Origin: Streptomyces antimycoticus
Lineage (GTDB): Bacteria; Actinomycetota; Actinomycetes; Streptomycetales; Streptomycetaceae
Assembly: GCF_005405925.1 (NCBI RefSeq)
Contig: NZ_BJHV01000001.1
Location: 930,001-994,000, forward strand
Direction of reading: 5' to 3'
DNA: 64,000 bases
The notes beneath the pieces are model-generated. The model saw only the letters and a program-made list of their open reading frames with translations, ran no database searches and had not been told where the DNA came from. How positions within the stretch are numbered: the stretch's first letter is position 1; every line of letters starts with the position of its first letter. Below, one piece after another: positions 19,136 through 27,056 of this stretch. The translations under genes were made by a program, and so were the position numbers.

Positions 19136-19605
19136 ATGGCGGAGTTCGAGGTGGCCACCGGCGCCGCGGGGGTCCCCGGGGGCGATGACCGGGGCCGCCG
19201 GGCCGCGGTACAGACCGCGTTCGAGGGGCTGCTGCAGATCCGCCGGCTGATGAACGCCGACGCCGCCGACCCCGAAGGTGTGCCCGCCGAGTGGGAGCGG
19301 CGGCAGCCGGTGCGGGCCGTGGCCCTCGCTCTCGAGGCCGCCGGTGTTCCGCCGTCGGCCACCGACGCGGAGGGCCGCCGCACGGCGACCGGATACTGCC
19401 TCGGCGCGGCGGAGGGGACGGGGCTGGTGCGGGTCGAGTGGCTGGGGCCGCCGGGAAGTGGTGCCGGGTACGCGGCGGAGGACGCGCTGCGCAACTGTGC
19501 GGCCGTGCTGCGGCGGCTGGGCTGGGAGGCGCTGGAGTACCGGGGGCGCGCCGCCATCGCTATCTCGAGGTCGAACCGCCGCCGATCGGGCCTTCCCGGA
19601 GCTGA
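19136..19605 (+). CDS. Small hypothetical protein with a frame break near its C-terminus
   Basis: ATG at 19136 follows GGGGGCAGGGG. The product begins MAEFEVATGAAGVPGG, contains a conserved-looking helical middle (AAVQTAFEGLLQIRRLMNAD) and a domain ending LRNCAAVLRRLGWEALEYRG. The frame then runs into sequence that looks non-coding. If one base is added near 19545, the next frame gives RHRYLEVEPP and a stop at 19603-19605, a common C-terminus of such actinomycete proteins. With that correction the protein has about 156 residues. I do not recognise a function. Confidence 0.5.
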
Positions 19606-19675
19606 CCCGGCCCGGTGCGAACCGGCCCGGGAGGCGCGGGCCGTGATGCCACGTCGCCTCCCGGGGCGGTGCCGC

Positions 19676-20443
19676 TCACGCGTTGGGGTCGAAGGGGATC
19701 TCGGACGGCTTGGCCTTCGCGAGGTGCGAGGCGAAGGTGCTGTCCTTGAGGCCCAGGGTGGCGCTGCCGAAGTCGGCCTGGCTCAGCTTGTCGCGCAGCC
19801 CGGCGGGGTAGCCGTTCCAGCCGACCAGCGCGGGGTACTGCCAGGTCTGGTGGTGGTTCTCCGGCGGCTCGTCGCCTGAGTTCGCCGGGCGGAAGCAGTG
19901 GGTGCTCACACCGTCCTTGTGGTACACGACCTTGGGGTGGGTCCCGTCCCAGCGGATCTGGTCCCGGTTGTAGATATTGAAGTTGCCGTGGGCCGAGGTG
20001 GCGACGTACTTGGCCTCGTTGTCCTGCACCCACACCACGACGTGCTCCCAGTCGTGGCGGTGTCCGCCGAGACCGCTGCCGGCCACGGCCTGGTCCTTCT
20101 CGAAGTACAGGCCGTAGATGATCGCGCACCAGCCGTTGTTGCACTTGGAGCGGGAGTATCCGTTGGTGTTGTCGAGGTCCCAGGAGTCGCGGCACTGGCC
20201 GTTGAGGGCACCGCTCGGGTTGAGCCCGCCCGCGATCGTCCCGTCGGGCCCGATGGCGGGGGTGGGGTAGCAGCCGTCGGTGTCGTAGTCGAACGCCGGC
20301 TGGAACGTCTGCTCCGTACCGTCCGCGTTGGCGGGCAGAGCCGTGGGCGGGTCCGCGAGCGCACTGCCCGGAAAGGCCACGACGAGCGCGATGGCGCTGC
20401 CGAGGATGGCGGATCCCCTACGGATCCGCGAACTCTTCTTCAC
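19676..20443 (-). CDS. Secreted NPP1/NLP family protein (necrosis- and ethylene-inducing-like)
   Basis: A 255-residue exported protein. The signal peptide is SAILGSAIALVVAFPGSALA with cleavage after ALA at residue 30. The NLP signature heptapeptide region GHRHDWEH lies at 127-134; in characterised NLPs its Asp, His and Glu hold the divalent cation needed for membrane attack on eudicot cells. Four cysteines (about residues 58, 84, 101, 106) lie in the N-terminal half. NLPs bind plant sphingolipid head groups and permeabilise membranes, though some microbial members are not toxic. The GTG at 20443 follows CAGGAGGACGC. It is divergent from the FGE gene. Confidence 0.88.
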   Translation of the reverse strand: MKKSSRIRRGSAILGSAIALVVAFPGSALADPPTALPANADGTEQTFQPAFDYDTDGCYPTPAIGPDGTIAGGLNPSGALNGQCRDSWDLDNTNGYSRSKCNNGWCAIIYGLYFEKDQAVAGSGLGGHRHDWEHVVVWVQDNEAKYVATSAHGNFNIYNRDQIRWDGTHPKVVYHKDGVSTHCFRPANSGDEPPENHHQTWQYPALVGWNGYPAGLRDKLSQADFGSATLGLKDSTFASHLAKAKPSEIPFDPNA

Positions 20444-20734
20444 TGCGTCCTCCTGAACGACCGCGGCGTGGCACCACGTGGGGGGGGTGGTTGGCATGCT
20501 CAGGTCAGCATGATCGCATTCCTTGAGCCGCGGCGGGAGATGTCGTCGTGATGAAGAGTCAGCCAACAGCTATAGCAGGTGACGTGGGGTGGCGCCCAGG
20601 AGGGGGCGGGCGGTGGGCGCGGGACGTGGCGGGTCCGCGGACGGTTTCCGGTGAAATACTCGGCGCCGACCGCGGGCAGCGTTTCCGCAGGGCGGCGCGC
20701 CCGCCACCGTCTCGCAGGCCCGGGAGAGTTTCGC

Positions 20735-21685
20735 ATGGACCGCATCCAGGCACGCCCCACCAGCTGTTGTACGCCGTCGCGCGGCGGCGGTGCGGCCGTC
20801 CCCGCCCCTGCGGCCACGGCACACACCGGCGGCTACGAGACGGACATGGCGCTACTGCCGGGCGGGACGTTCCTGATGGGCACCGAGGACGCGGACGGTT
20901 TCCCCGCCGATGGCGAGGGGCCGGTCCGTGAAGTGACCGTGGCCGCGTTCCGCATCGATGTGCACGCGGTGACCAATGAGCGGTTCGCCCGCTTCGTACG
21001 GGAGACCGGACATGTCACCGAGGCCGAACGGTTCGGCTGGTCGTATGTGTTCGCCGGATTCCTGCCCGCGGCGCTGCGCCGGGGCGCCCCGCGCCCCGAG
21101 GGGACGCCGTGGTGGTGCGGGGTCGAGGGGGCCTCGTGGCGGGCGCCGGAAGGGCCGGGCAGTGAGGTCGGTGAGCGGAGCCGCCACCCGGCGGTCCATG
21201 TCTCCTGGAACGACGCGGTGGCGTACTGCCGCTGGGCCGGGGCCCGGCTGCCCACCGAGGCCGAGTGGGAGTACGCCGCGCGTGGCGGGCTGGTGGGGCG
21301 CCGGTATCCCTGGGGGGACGAGCTGACCCCGGGCGGTGTGCACCGCTGCAACATCTGGCAGGGGCGTTTCCCCGTCAAGAACACGGCCGAGGACGGCTAT
21401 CGGGGGACGGCCCCGGTGGACGCCTTCGAGCCCAATGGGTTCGGTCTGTACAACGTGGCGGGGAATGTGTGGGAGTGGTGCGCCGACTGGTGGTCCACCG
21501 ACCACGCCGACCGGCCGCGCGCCGATCCCGGCGGCCCGGCCACCGGTATCGCCAAGGTGATGCGCGGCGGCTCCTACCTGTGCCACCAGTCGTACTGCAA
21601 CCGCTACCGCGTGGCCGCCCGCACCTCCAACACCCCCGACAGCTCCACCGGCAACCTCGGCTTCCGTACCGTCCGCGACACCTGA
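20735..21685 (+). CDS. Formylglycine-generating enzyme (sulfatase-modifying factor)
   Basis: A 316-residue FGE of the SUMF1 family: LLPGGTFLMGTEDADGFPAD, HPAVHVSWNDAVAYCRWAGA, RLPTEAEWEYAARGG, NVAGNVWEWCADWW and RGGSYLCHQSYCNRYR. The two copper-binding active cysteines are Cys283 and Cys288, with the spacing of characterised actinomycete FGEs. It oxidises the Cys of C-x-P-x-R in sulfatases to formylglycine, using O2, in the cytosol. A Cys-type sulfatase is encoded at 25590 in the same run of genes, the obvious client. The start gives a 30-residue N-terminal extension; a later start cannot be excluded. Confidence 0.92.
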   Translation: MDRIQARPTSCCTPSRGGGAAVPAPAATAHTGGYETDMALLPGGTFLMGTEDADGFPADGEGPVREVTVAAFRIDVHAVTNERFARFVRETGHVTEAERFGWSYVFAGFLPAALRRGAPRPEGTPWWCGVEGASWRAPEGPGSEVGERSRHPAVHVSWNDAVAYCRWAGARLPTEAEWEYAARGGLVGRRYPWGDELTPGGVHRCNIWQGRFPVKNTAEDGYRGTAPVDAFEPNGFGLYNVAGNVWEWCADWWSTDHADRPRADPGGPATGIAKVMRGGSYLCHQSYCNRYRVAARTSNTPDSSTGNLGFRTVRDT

Positions 21686-21730
21686 GCCTTCTTTTATTCC
21701 GGGGTGTTGACGAAATAGCCTGGCGTGCCC

Positions 21731-22921
21731 ATGCTGTTCGGCATGCACCCCCATCAGGACGGCCCGCTGGCCCGGCTGCGGCGGGGCCACGAAGACTTGG
21801 TACTGGAGCTGTTGCGCAAACACGGCCCGCTCAGCCGGGCCGAACTGGGACAGCACAGCGGCCTCTCCCGGACCACCCTCAGCGATATCGTCACCGAGCT
21901 GATCGAGAGCGGCGCCGTCGTCGCCACGGCGCCGGAAACGGCCCCGCGCCGGCGGGGACGGCCGGTGGAGGCACTGACGCTCAACCCCAGCGCGGGCCAG
22001 GCCATCGGTATCGACTTCGCCCGCCGGGCGGTGCATGTCTCCGCGGTCAACGTCGCACACGAGGTGATCGGGTCGGCCAGCGAACCGCACGACCCGGGAC
22101 TGCCCTGGGAGGAGCGGATCACCCTGGCCGAGCGGCTGGTCGGCACGCTCGCCGACGGCGCCCTGCGGCTGGGCGCACTGAACGCCATCGGGGTGGGTGT
22201 GGTCGGCCCGGTCGGAGATCCCGACTCCGGGCCGCCGGACCCGTACCCCTCCGCCGATCTGCCCGCCCTGCTGCGCAAGCGTTTCGAGGCACCGGTGCTG
22301 GTGGACAACAACACCCGGCTCGCCGCGCTCGCCGAGGCGACCTGGGGCGCGGCGGCGGGCGGTCAGGACGTCCTGTATCTGCGGCTGTCCCACGGTGTGG
22401 GCGGCGGGCTGGTCGTGGGCGGCTCCCTGCACCGGGGGGCGTACGGCCTGTCCGGCGAGTTCGGCCATATCGCGGTCGAGTCGGGCGACGGGCGATGTTC
22501 GTGCGGCGCCACCGGCTGCCTGGAGACGGTGGCCTCGGTGGGCGCCATGCTCGCCGCCTACCGCCGCGCGGGCGGACACGCGGACGGCCTGGCCGCGCTC
22601 CTCGGGGCGCTGGAGGCCGGCGATCCGGTGGCGCTGCGCACGCTGGAGGCGGCCGCCGTCCACATCGGCACCGTGCTGGCGGCGGTGTGCAACGCGGTCG
22701 GCCCCGGGGTGATCGTGCTCGGTGGCGAACTCGCCGCGGCCGGCCCACCGCTCTTCGAGCCGGTCGAACGGGCGCTGCGCGCACACATCATGCCGATCTC
22801 ACGGGACCGTGTGGACCTGAGGCCGGCGACGCTCGGCGAGGCCGGTGGCGCCCTGGGCGCCATCGCCCTTGTCCTGCATGAATCCCCCCTGCTCAGCCAT
22901 TACCCGGCCCGTCCGGGCTGA
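21731..22921 (+). CDS. ROK family transcriptional repressor
   Basis: A protein of about 396 residues. The N-terminal winged helix (RAELGQHSGLSRTTLSDIVT) is followed by a ROK sugar-kinase-like domain with VDNNTRLAALAEA, SHGVGGGLVVGG and the zinc motif GHxxxxxxxxxxCxCGxxGCxE (GDGRCSCGATGCLE). ROK repressors respond to sugars or sugar phosphates. Starts at 21725, 21731 and 21743 are all possible; TTGACG at 21707-21712 would place transcription very close to them, so leaderless translation is plausible. The gene opens the transporter-sulfatase-GH43 run and probably controls it. An 18-bp duplication spans the stop codon. Confidence 0.88.
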   Translation: MLFGMHPHQDGPLARLRRGHEDLVLELLRKHGPLSRAELGQHSGLSRTTLSDIVTELIESGAVVATAPETAPRRRGRPVEALTLNPSAGQAIGIDFARRAVHVSAVNVAHEVIGSASEPHDPGLPWEERITLAERLVGTLADGALRLGALNAIGVGVVGPVGDPDSGPPDPYPSADLPALLRKRFEAPVLVDNNTRLAALAEATWGAAAGGQDVLYLRLSHGVGGGLVVGGSLHRGAYGLSGEFGHIAVESGDGRCSCGATGCLETVASVGAMLAAYRRAGGHADGLAALLGALEAGDPVALRTLEAAAVHIGTVLAAVCNAVGPGVIVLGGELAAAGPPLFEPVERALRAHIMPISRDRVDLRPATLGEAGGALGAIALVLHESPLLSHYPARPG

Positions 22922-22939
22922 ACGGCCCGTCCGGGCTGA
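22905..22939. repeat. 17-bp direct repeat across the ROK stop codon
   Basis: CGGCCCGTCCGGGCTGA occurs at 22905-22921 and again at 22923-22939. The stop codon of the ROK gene is in the first copy, and the second lies just before the GAGGAGGA ribosome site of the permease. It looks like a recent tandem duplication with no coding effect. Confidence 0.7.
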
Positions 22940-22971
22940 AGAGGAGGACCCATGAACCCCGCGAGGCGTCC

Positions 22972-23780
22972 ATGACGGTGGTCACCGCGCCCGAGAAGAC
23001 CCCCACGACACCGGAAGCGCCACGCGGCGCACGACGCACCGTCCACCCCCTCGTGTTCAATCTGATCGCCCTCGTCCTGGGCGTCACCATCTGGGCCCTG
23101 ACCGCCGTCGCGGGGCTCGCGGACATCCCCGGACCGCTCTCCGTGAGCTCCAGGGCGCGTGAACTGCTCGCCGACGGAACCCTCACCCAGGACGCGCTGG
23201 CCAGTCTGCAGCGGGTGCTCCTCGGGTTCGCGCTCGGCACCCTGGTCGCCGTGCCCGTCGGCTTTCTGATGGGCTGGTACCCGGTCGCCCGGGGCCTGTT
23301 GGAGCCATACGTCCAGTTCTTCCGTACGATCCCGCCGCTGGCGCTGATCCCCTGGTGATCGTCCTGATGGGCATCGGCGAGACCCCGAAGATCTTCGTCA
23401 TCTTCCTGGCCGCGTTCATGTCCTGTGTGGTGGCCGCCTTCCAGGGGGTGACCGGCGTGGACCGGACGCTGATCGACGCGGCGCGGGTGCTCGGCGCCTC
23501 GGACCGGACCGTCTTCCTCAAGGTGGTCATCCCGGCGTCCACACCGTTCATCCTGGTCGGCATGCGCATCGGGCTCGGCGCGGCCTGGGCGACCGTGGTG
23601 GCGGCCGAGATGATCGGCGCACAGAAGGGGCTGGGCTTCGAGATGGTCCACGCCCAGACCTACTACGACATTCCCACGATCTTCGTGGGCCTGATCAGCA
23701 TCGGCGTCATCGGCCTGGTCATGGACCGGTTGCTGCTGGTGGCCGAACGCCGTCTCACCGCGTGGCAGGAGCGCCGATGA
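22972..23780 (+). CDS. ABC transporter permease, sulfonate/nitrate/taurine type (SsuC/TauC-like), one frame break
   Basis: About 270 residues with six predicted membrane helices. The permease EAA-loop region is [20 protein letters not shown]. The frame breaks at about 23356, where ...PPLALIPW meets a stop; adding one C restores [14 protein letters not shown], the normal TauC sequence, so a base-calling error is likely. A second possible start at 22952 has the better ribosome site (GAGGAGGA) but needs another single base. The family imports sulfonates, sulfate esters, nitrate or similar small compounds. The 3' end overlaps the ATPase gene (ATGA). Confidence 0.85.
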
Positions 23781-24556
23781 GCCCCAAGATCTCTTTCCGG
23801 GACGTGGTCAAGACCTACCCGATGAAGAACACCACCTTCACCGCGCTCGGCCAGGTCTCACTGGACATCGGGGACCGGGAGTTCGTCGCGGTGGTCGGGC
23901 CGTCCGGGTGCGGCAAGTCCACCTTGCTGAGCATGGTGGCCGGACTGCTGGAACCCACCTCCGGCACGGTCACGGTGGACGGCGATCCCGTCTCCGGGCC
24001 GGGGCCGGACCGTGGGGTGATCTTCCAGCAGTACGCGCTGTTCCCGTGGCTGACGGTGCGCGGCAATGTCGAGTTCGGGCTGAAGCTGGCCCACGTCCCC
24101 GCCGCGGAGCGCAGGCGGCGCGCCGAACACGCCATCGAGCTGGTCGGGCTCGCCGACTTCGCGGACGCCCTGCCCAAGACCCTCTCCGGAGGGATGAAAC
24201 AGCGCTGCGCCATCGCCCGGGCCTACGCCGTGGACCCCGAAGTCCTGCTGATGGACGAGCCGTTCGGGGCGCTGGACGCGCTGACCCGGGTGCAGTTGCA
24301 GGACCAGCTGCTGGACACCTGGACCAAGGAGCGGCGCACCGTCCTGTTCATCACGCATGACGTCGACGAGGCGGTGTATCTGGCCGGGCGGGTGGTCGTG
24401 ATGGCCGCCCGGCCGGGCCGCGTCCACCGGGTCATCGACGTGGACCTGCCCTATCCGCGGACCGAGGAGATACGGCTGTCCGCGGAGTTCGCCAGGATCC
24501 GCAACGACGTCTGGACCCAGGTCTACCACCAGTCACCGGCCGACTCCGCCGCCTGA
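23777..24556 (+). CDS. ABC transporter ATP-binding protein (SsuB/TauB-like)
   Basis: A 259-residue ATPase with Walker [10 protein letters not shown] near residue 48, Q-loop [10 protein letters not shown], the ABC signature LSGGMKQR, Walker [13 protein letters not shown] and the switch His in [11 protein letters not shown]. The D-loop and the [13 protein letters not shown] tail are typical of the nitrate/sulfonate/taurine subfamily. The ATG at 23777 overlaps the permease stop codon (ATGA), and the substrate-binding protein follows 56 bases later. Together these three form one importer, energised on the cytoplasmic face. Confidence 0.93.
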   Translation: MSPKISFRDVVKTYPMKNTTFTALGQVSLDIGDREFVAVVGPSGCGKSTLLSMVAGLLEPTSGTVTVDGDPVSGPGPDRGVIFQQYALFPWLTVRGNVEFGLKLAHVPAAERRRRAEHAIELVGLADFADALPKTLSGGMKQRCAIARAYAVDPEVLLMDEPFGALDALTRVQLQDQLLDTWTKERRTVLFITHDVDEAVYLAGRVVVMAARPGRVHRVIDVDLPYPRTEEIRLSAEFARIRNDVWTQVYHQSPADSAA

Positions 24557-24612
24557 CCTCCCTCCTCCCTCCACACCCCTCCCCACCCCACTTCCGAAGG
24601 GACTCACCCGAG

Positions 24613-25593
24613 ATGAGGATGAGCCGACGCGACTTCATACGCACACTCTCCGCGACCGGTGCGGCACTGTCGGTGGCCGCGTGTTCGTCCTCCGGCAACG
24701 GCGGCGGCTCCGCGGTCAGGTTCGGCTATATCGCCGACTACAACGGCGCGAGCCTGCTGGCCATCGCCGAGGACCGCGGCCTGTGGAAGAAACACGGTCT
24801 GACCGCCGAGCCCAAGGTGTTCGTCAACGGTCCGGTCCAGATCCAGGCCCTGCGCACCGGCAATCTGGACTACGGCTATATCGGGCCGGGCGCCCTGTGG
24901 CTGCCCGCCTCCGGCAAGGCCACCATCGTGGCCGTCAATACGCTCACCTACGCCGACCGGGTCATCGCCCGGCCCGGTATCGCCTCGATCCGGGATCTGA
25001 GGGGAAAGAAGGTCGGCGTTCCCGAGGGCACATCCGGTGAGATGGCGCTCAATCTCGCGCTCCAGCAGGCCGGGATGGCCATGAAGGACATCTCGAAGGT
25101 GGTGATGGACGCGCCCACCGTCGTCTCCGCGTTCGCCTCCGGGCAGATCGACGGCGCCGGGATCTGGTACCCCCTCATCGACACCATCAAGGAGAAGGTG
25201 CCGGGGATGAAGGAAGTGGCGAGCACCGAGGACATCCCCGGCTCCACCTTCCCCACCGCCTTCGTCTCCGGCGCCAAGGGGAAGCCGGAGCGCGACCGGA
25301 AGGTCGTCCAGGTGCTACAGGAGGCCAACGACTGGCGGTCCGCGCATGCCAAGGAGTCCATCGCGCTGGCGGCGAAGCTGCTCAAGGCCGACGAGGCGAA
25401 GGTGGCGGCGGACGCGGAGCATGTGAAGACGATGACGACCGCCGAGCTCGTCGCCAGAACCAAGGACGGCACCGTCGACAAGTGGCTGGACGGCATGAGC
25501 CGGTTCTTCGTCCGGACCGGGCAGCTACAGAAGTCGCCCGCCCCGTCCTCGTTCTACGCCGGTGACCTCTACACGAAGGCAGCCGCCCGATGA
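24613..25593 (+). CDS. ABC transporter substrate-binding lipoprotein (SsuA/TauA/NMT1-like)
   Basis: A 326-residue periplasmic-type binding protein. The N-terminus has RRDFIRTLSATGAALSVAAC, with a lipobox ending in Cys24 and a twin-arginine-like pair. The mature part reads RFGYIADYNGASLLAIAEDR, DLRGKKVGVPEGTSGEMALN and ASGQIDGAGIWYP, the hinge-domain pattern of aliphatic-sulfonate/nitrate/thiamine-precursor binders. The ligand cannot be deduced, but linkage to a sulfatase suggests a sulfate ester or sulfonated product. Its stop codon overlaps the sulfatase start. Confidence 0.88.
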   Translation: MRMSRRDFIRTLSATGAALSVAACSSSGNGGGSAVRFGYIADYNGASLLAIAEDRGLWKKHGLTAEPKVFVNGPVQIQALRTGNLDYGYIGPGALWLPASGKATIVAVNTLTYADRVIARPGIASIRDLRGKKVGVPEGTSGEMALNLALQQAGMAMKDISKVVMDAPTVVSAFASGQIDGAGIWYPLIDTIKEKVPGMKEVASTEDIPGSTFPTAFVSGAKGKPERDRKVVQVLQEANDWRSAHAKESIALAAKLLKADEAKVAADAEHVKTMTTAELVARTKDGTVDKWLDGMSRFFVRTGQLQKSPAPSSFYAGDLYTKAAAR

Positions 25594-27056
25594 ACCTGCT
25601 GTTCCTGATGACCGATCAGCATCGCGTCGACACCCTCGGCTGTTACGGCAATCCGCATGTGGCCACGCCGAACCTGGACCGGCTGGCGGCGACCGGCACC
25701 CGCTTCGACCGCTTCTACACCCCCACCGCCATCTGCACCCCGGCCCGCGCCAGTCTGCTCACCGGCCAGGCGCCGTTCCGCCACCGGCTGCTGGCCAACT
25801 ACGAGCGTAACGTCGGCTATCTGGAGGATCTACGCGAGGACGCGTTCACCTTCCCCACCGCCCTGGCAGAGCGCGACTACCAGCTCGGCCTGGTCGGCAA
25901 GTGGCATGTGGGCACCCACCGCAACGCCGCCTCGTACGGCTTCGACGGGCCCGATCTGCCCGGCTGGCACAACCCCGTGGACCATCCGGACTACGCGGCG
26001 TATCTGAAGGAGCGGGGCCTGCCGCCGTACCGGATATCCGATCCGATCCGCGGCACCACGCCCAACGGCAATCCGGGCAATCTGCTGGCGGCGCGGCTGC
26101 ACCAACCGGTGGAGGCCACCTTCGAGCACTATCTGGCCACCCGCGCCATCGAGCAACTGGAGCGATACGCCGCAGACGGGCGGCCGTTCTTCCTGGCCAC
26201 CCACTTCTTCGGGCCGCATCTGCCGTATCTGCTGCCCGACGCGTACTTCGACGCCTACGACCCCGGCCTGGTGGAGCTGCCCGCCTCGATCGCCGAGACC
26301 TTCGAGGGAAAGCCACCGGTGCAGCGCAACTACAGCGCCCACTGGACGTTCGACACCATCCCGATCGAGGTGACCCGCAAGCTGATCGCGGTCTACTGGG
26401 GCTATGTCACGCTGATCGACGAGCAGATCGGGCGCATCCTCACCCGCCTCGACGAGCTCGGGCTGGCCGATGACACCTCGGTGTTCTTCACCGCCGACCA
26501 CGGCGAGTTCACGGGCGCCCACCGGCTGCATGACAAGGGCCCGGCGATGTACGAGGACATCTATCGCATCCCCGGCATCATCCGCATTCCCGGGGCGGCC
26601 CCGCAGGTCCGCGAGGAGTTCGTCAGCCTCACCGACTGCACGGCCACCATCCTGGACCTCGCGGGCTGCGACACCTCACCGGCCGTGGACAGCCGAAGCC
26701 TGGTGCCACTGGTGCGGGGCGAACATCCGCGGTGGCCGACCGAGTTGCTCGCCGAGTTCCACGGCCACCACTTCCCGTATCCGCAGCGGATGATCCGCGA
26801 CGAGCGCCACAAGCTCATCGTCAATCCCGAGTCGGTCAACGAGCTCTACGACCTGGACACCGACCCGCATGAGCTGACCAACCGCTACGAGCACCCTGAG
26901 CTGCTGCCCGTGCGCCGCCGCCTGATGCGCCGCCTGTACGACCTGCTGCGCGAGCGTGGCGACAACTTCTACCACTGGATGACCCCGATGTTCGACATCG
27001 GGGACCTTGACTACGACCCGAGCCTGAGCTCCTTCGAGCCGGAAGGGACCGCGTAG
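25590..27056 (+). CDS. Cys-type sulfatase (arylsulfatase/choline-sulfatase family)
   Basis: A 488-residue sulfatase starting MNLLFLMTDQHRVDTLGCYG, with Asp9 among the Ca2+ ligands. The signature C-T-P-A-R lies at residues 49-53, so Cys49 is the formylglycine precursor. GKWHVGTH and TADHGEF supply further metal and sulfate-binding residues, and a family-type C-terminal domain follows. There is no signal peptide, so it acts in the cytosol on imported substrate unless exported with a partner. The ATG overlaps the binding-protein stop (ATGA), and the GH43 gene starts immediately after its stop. The FGE at 20735 is the probable activator. Confidence 0.92.
   Translation: MNLLFLMTDQHRVDTLGCYGNPHVATPNLDRLAATGTRFDRFYTPTAICTPARASLLTGQAPFRHRLLANYERNVGYLEDLREDAFTFPTALAERDYQLGLVGKWHVGTHRNAASYGFDGPDLPGWHNPVDHPDYAAYLKERGLPPYRISDPIRGTTPNGNPGNLLAARLHQPVEATFEHYLATRAIEQLERYAADGRPFFLATHFFGPHLPYLLPDAYFDAYDPGLVELPASIAETFEGKPPVQRNYSAHWTFDTIPIEVTRKLIAVYWGYVTLIDEQIGRILTRLDELGLADDTSVFFTADHGEFTGAHRLHDKGPAMYEDIYRIPGIIRIPGAAPQVREEFVSLTDCTATILDLAGCDTSPAVDSRSLVPLVRGEHPRWPTELLAEFHGHHFPYPQRMIRDERHKLIVNPESVNELYDLDTDPHELTNRYEHPELLPVRRRLMRRLYDLLRERGDNFYHWMTPMFDIGDLDYDPSLSSFEPEGTA

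Noticed and set aside
20852..22786. A 644-residue minus-strand frame over the FGE and ROK genes
   Set aside because: FGE and ROK motifs are complete on the plus strand; the antisense frame has no recognisable domain.
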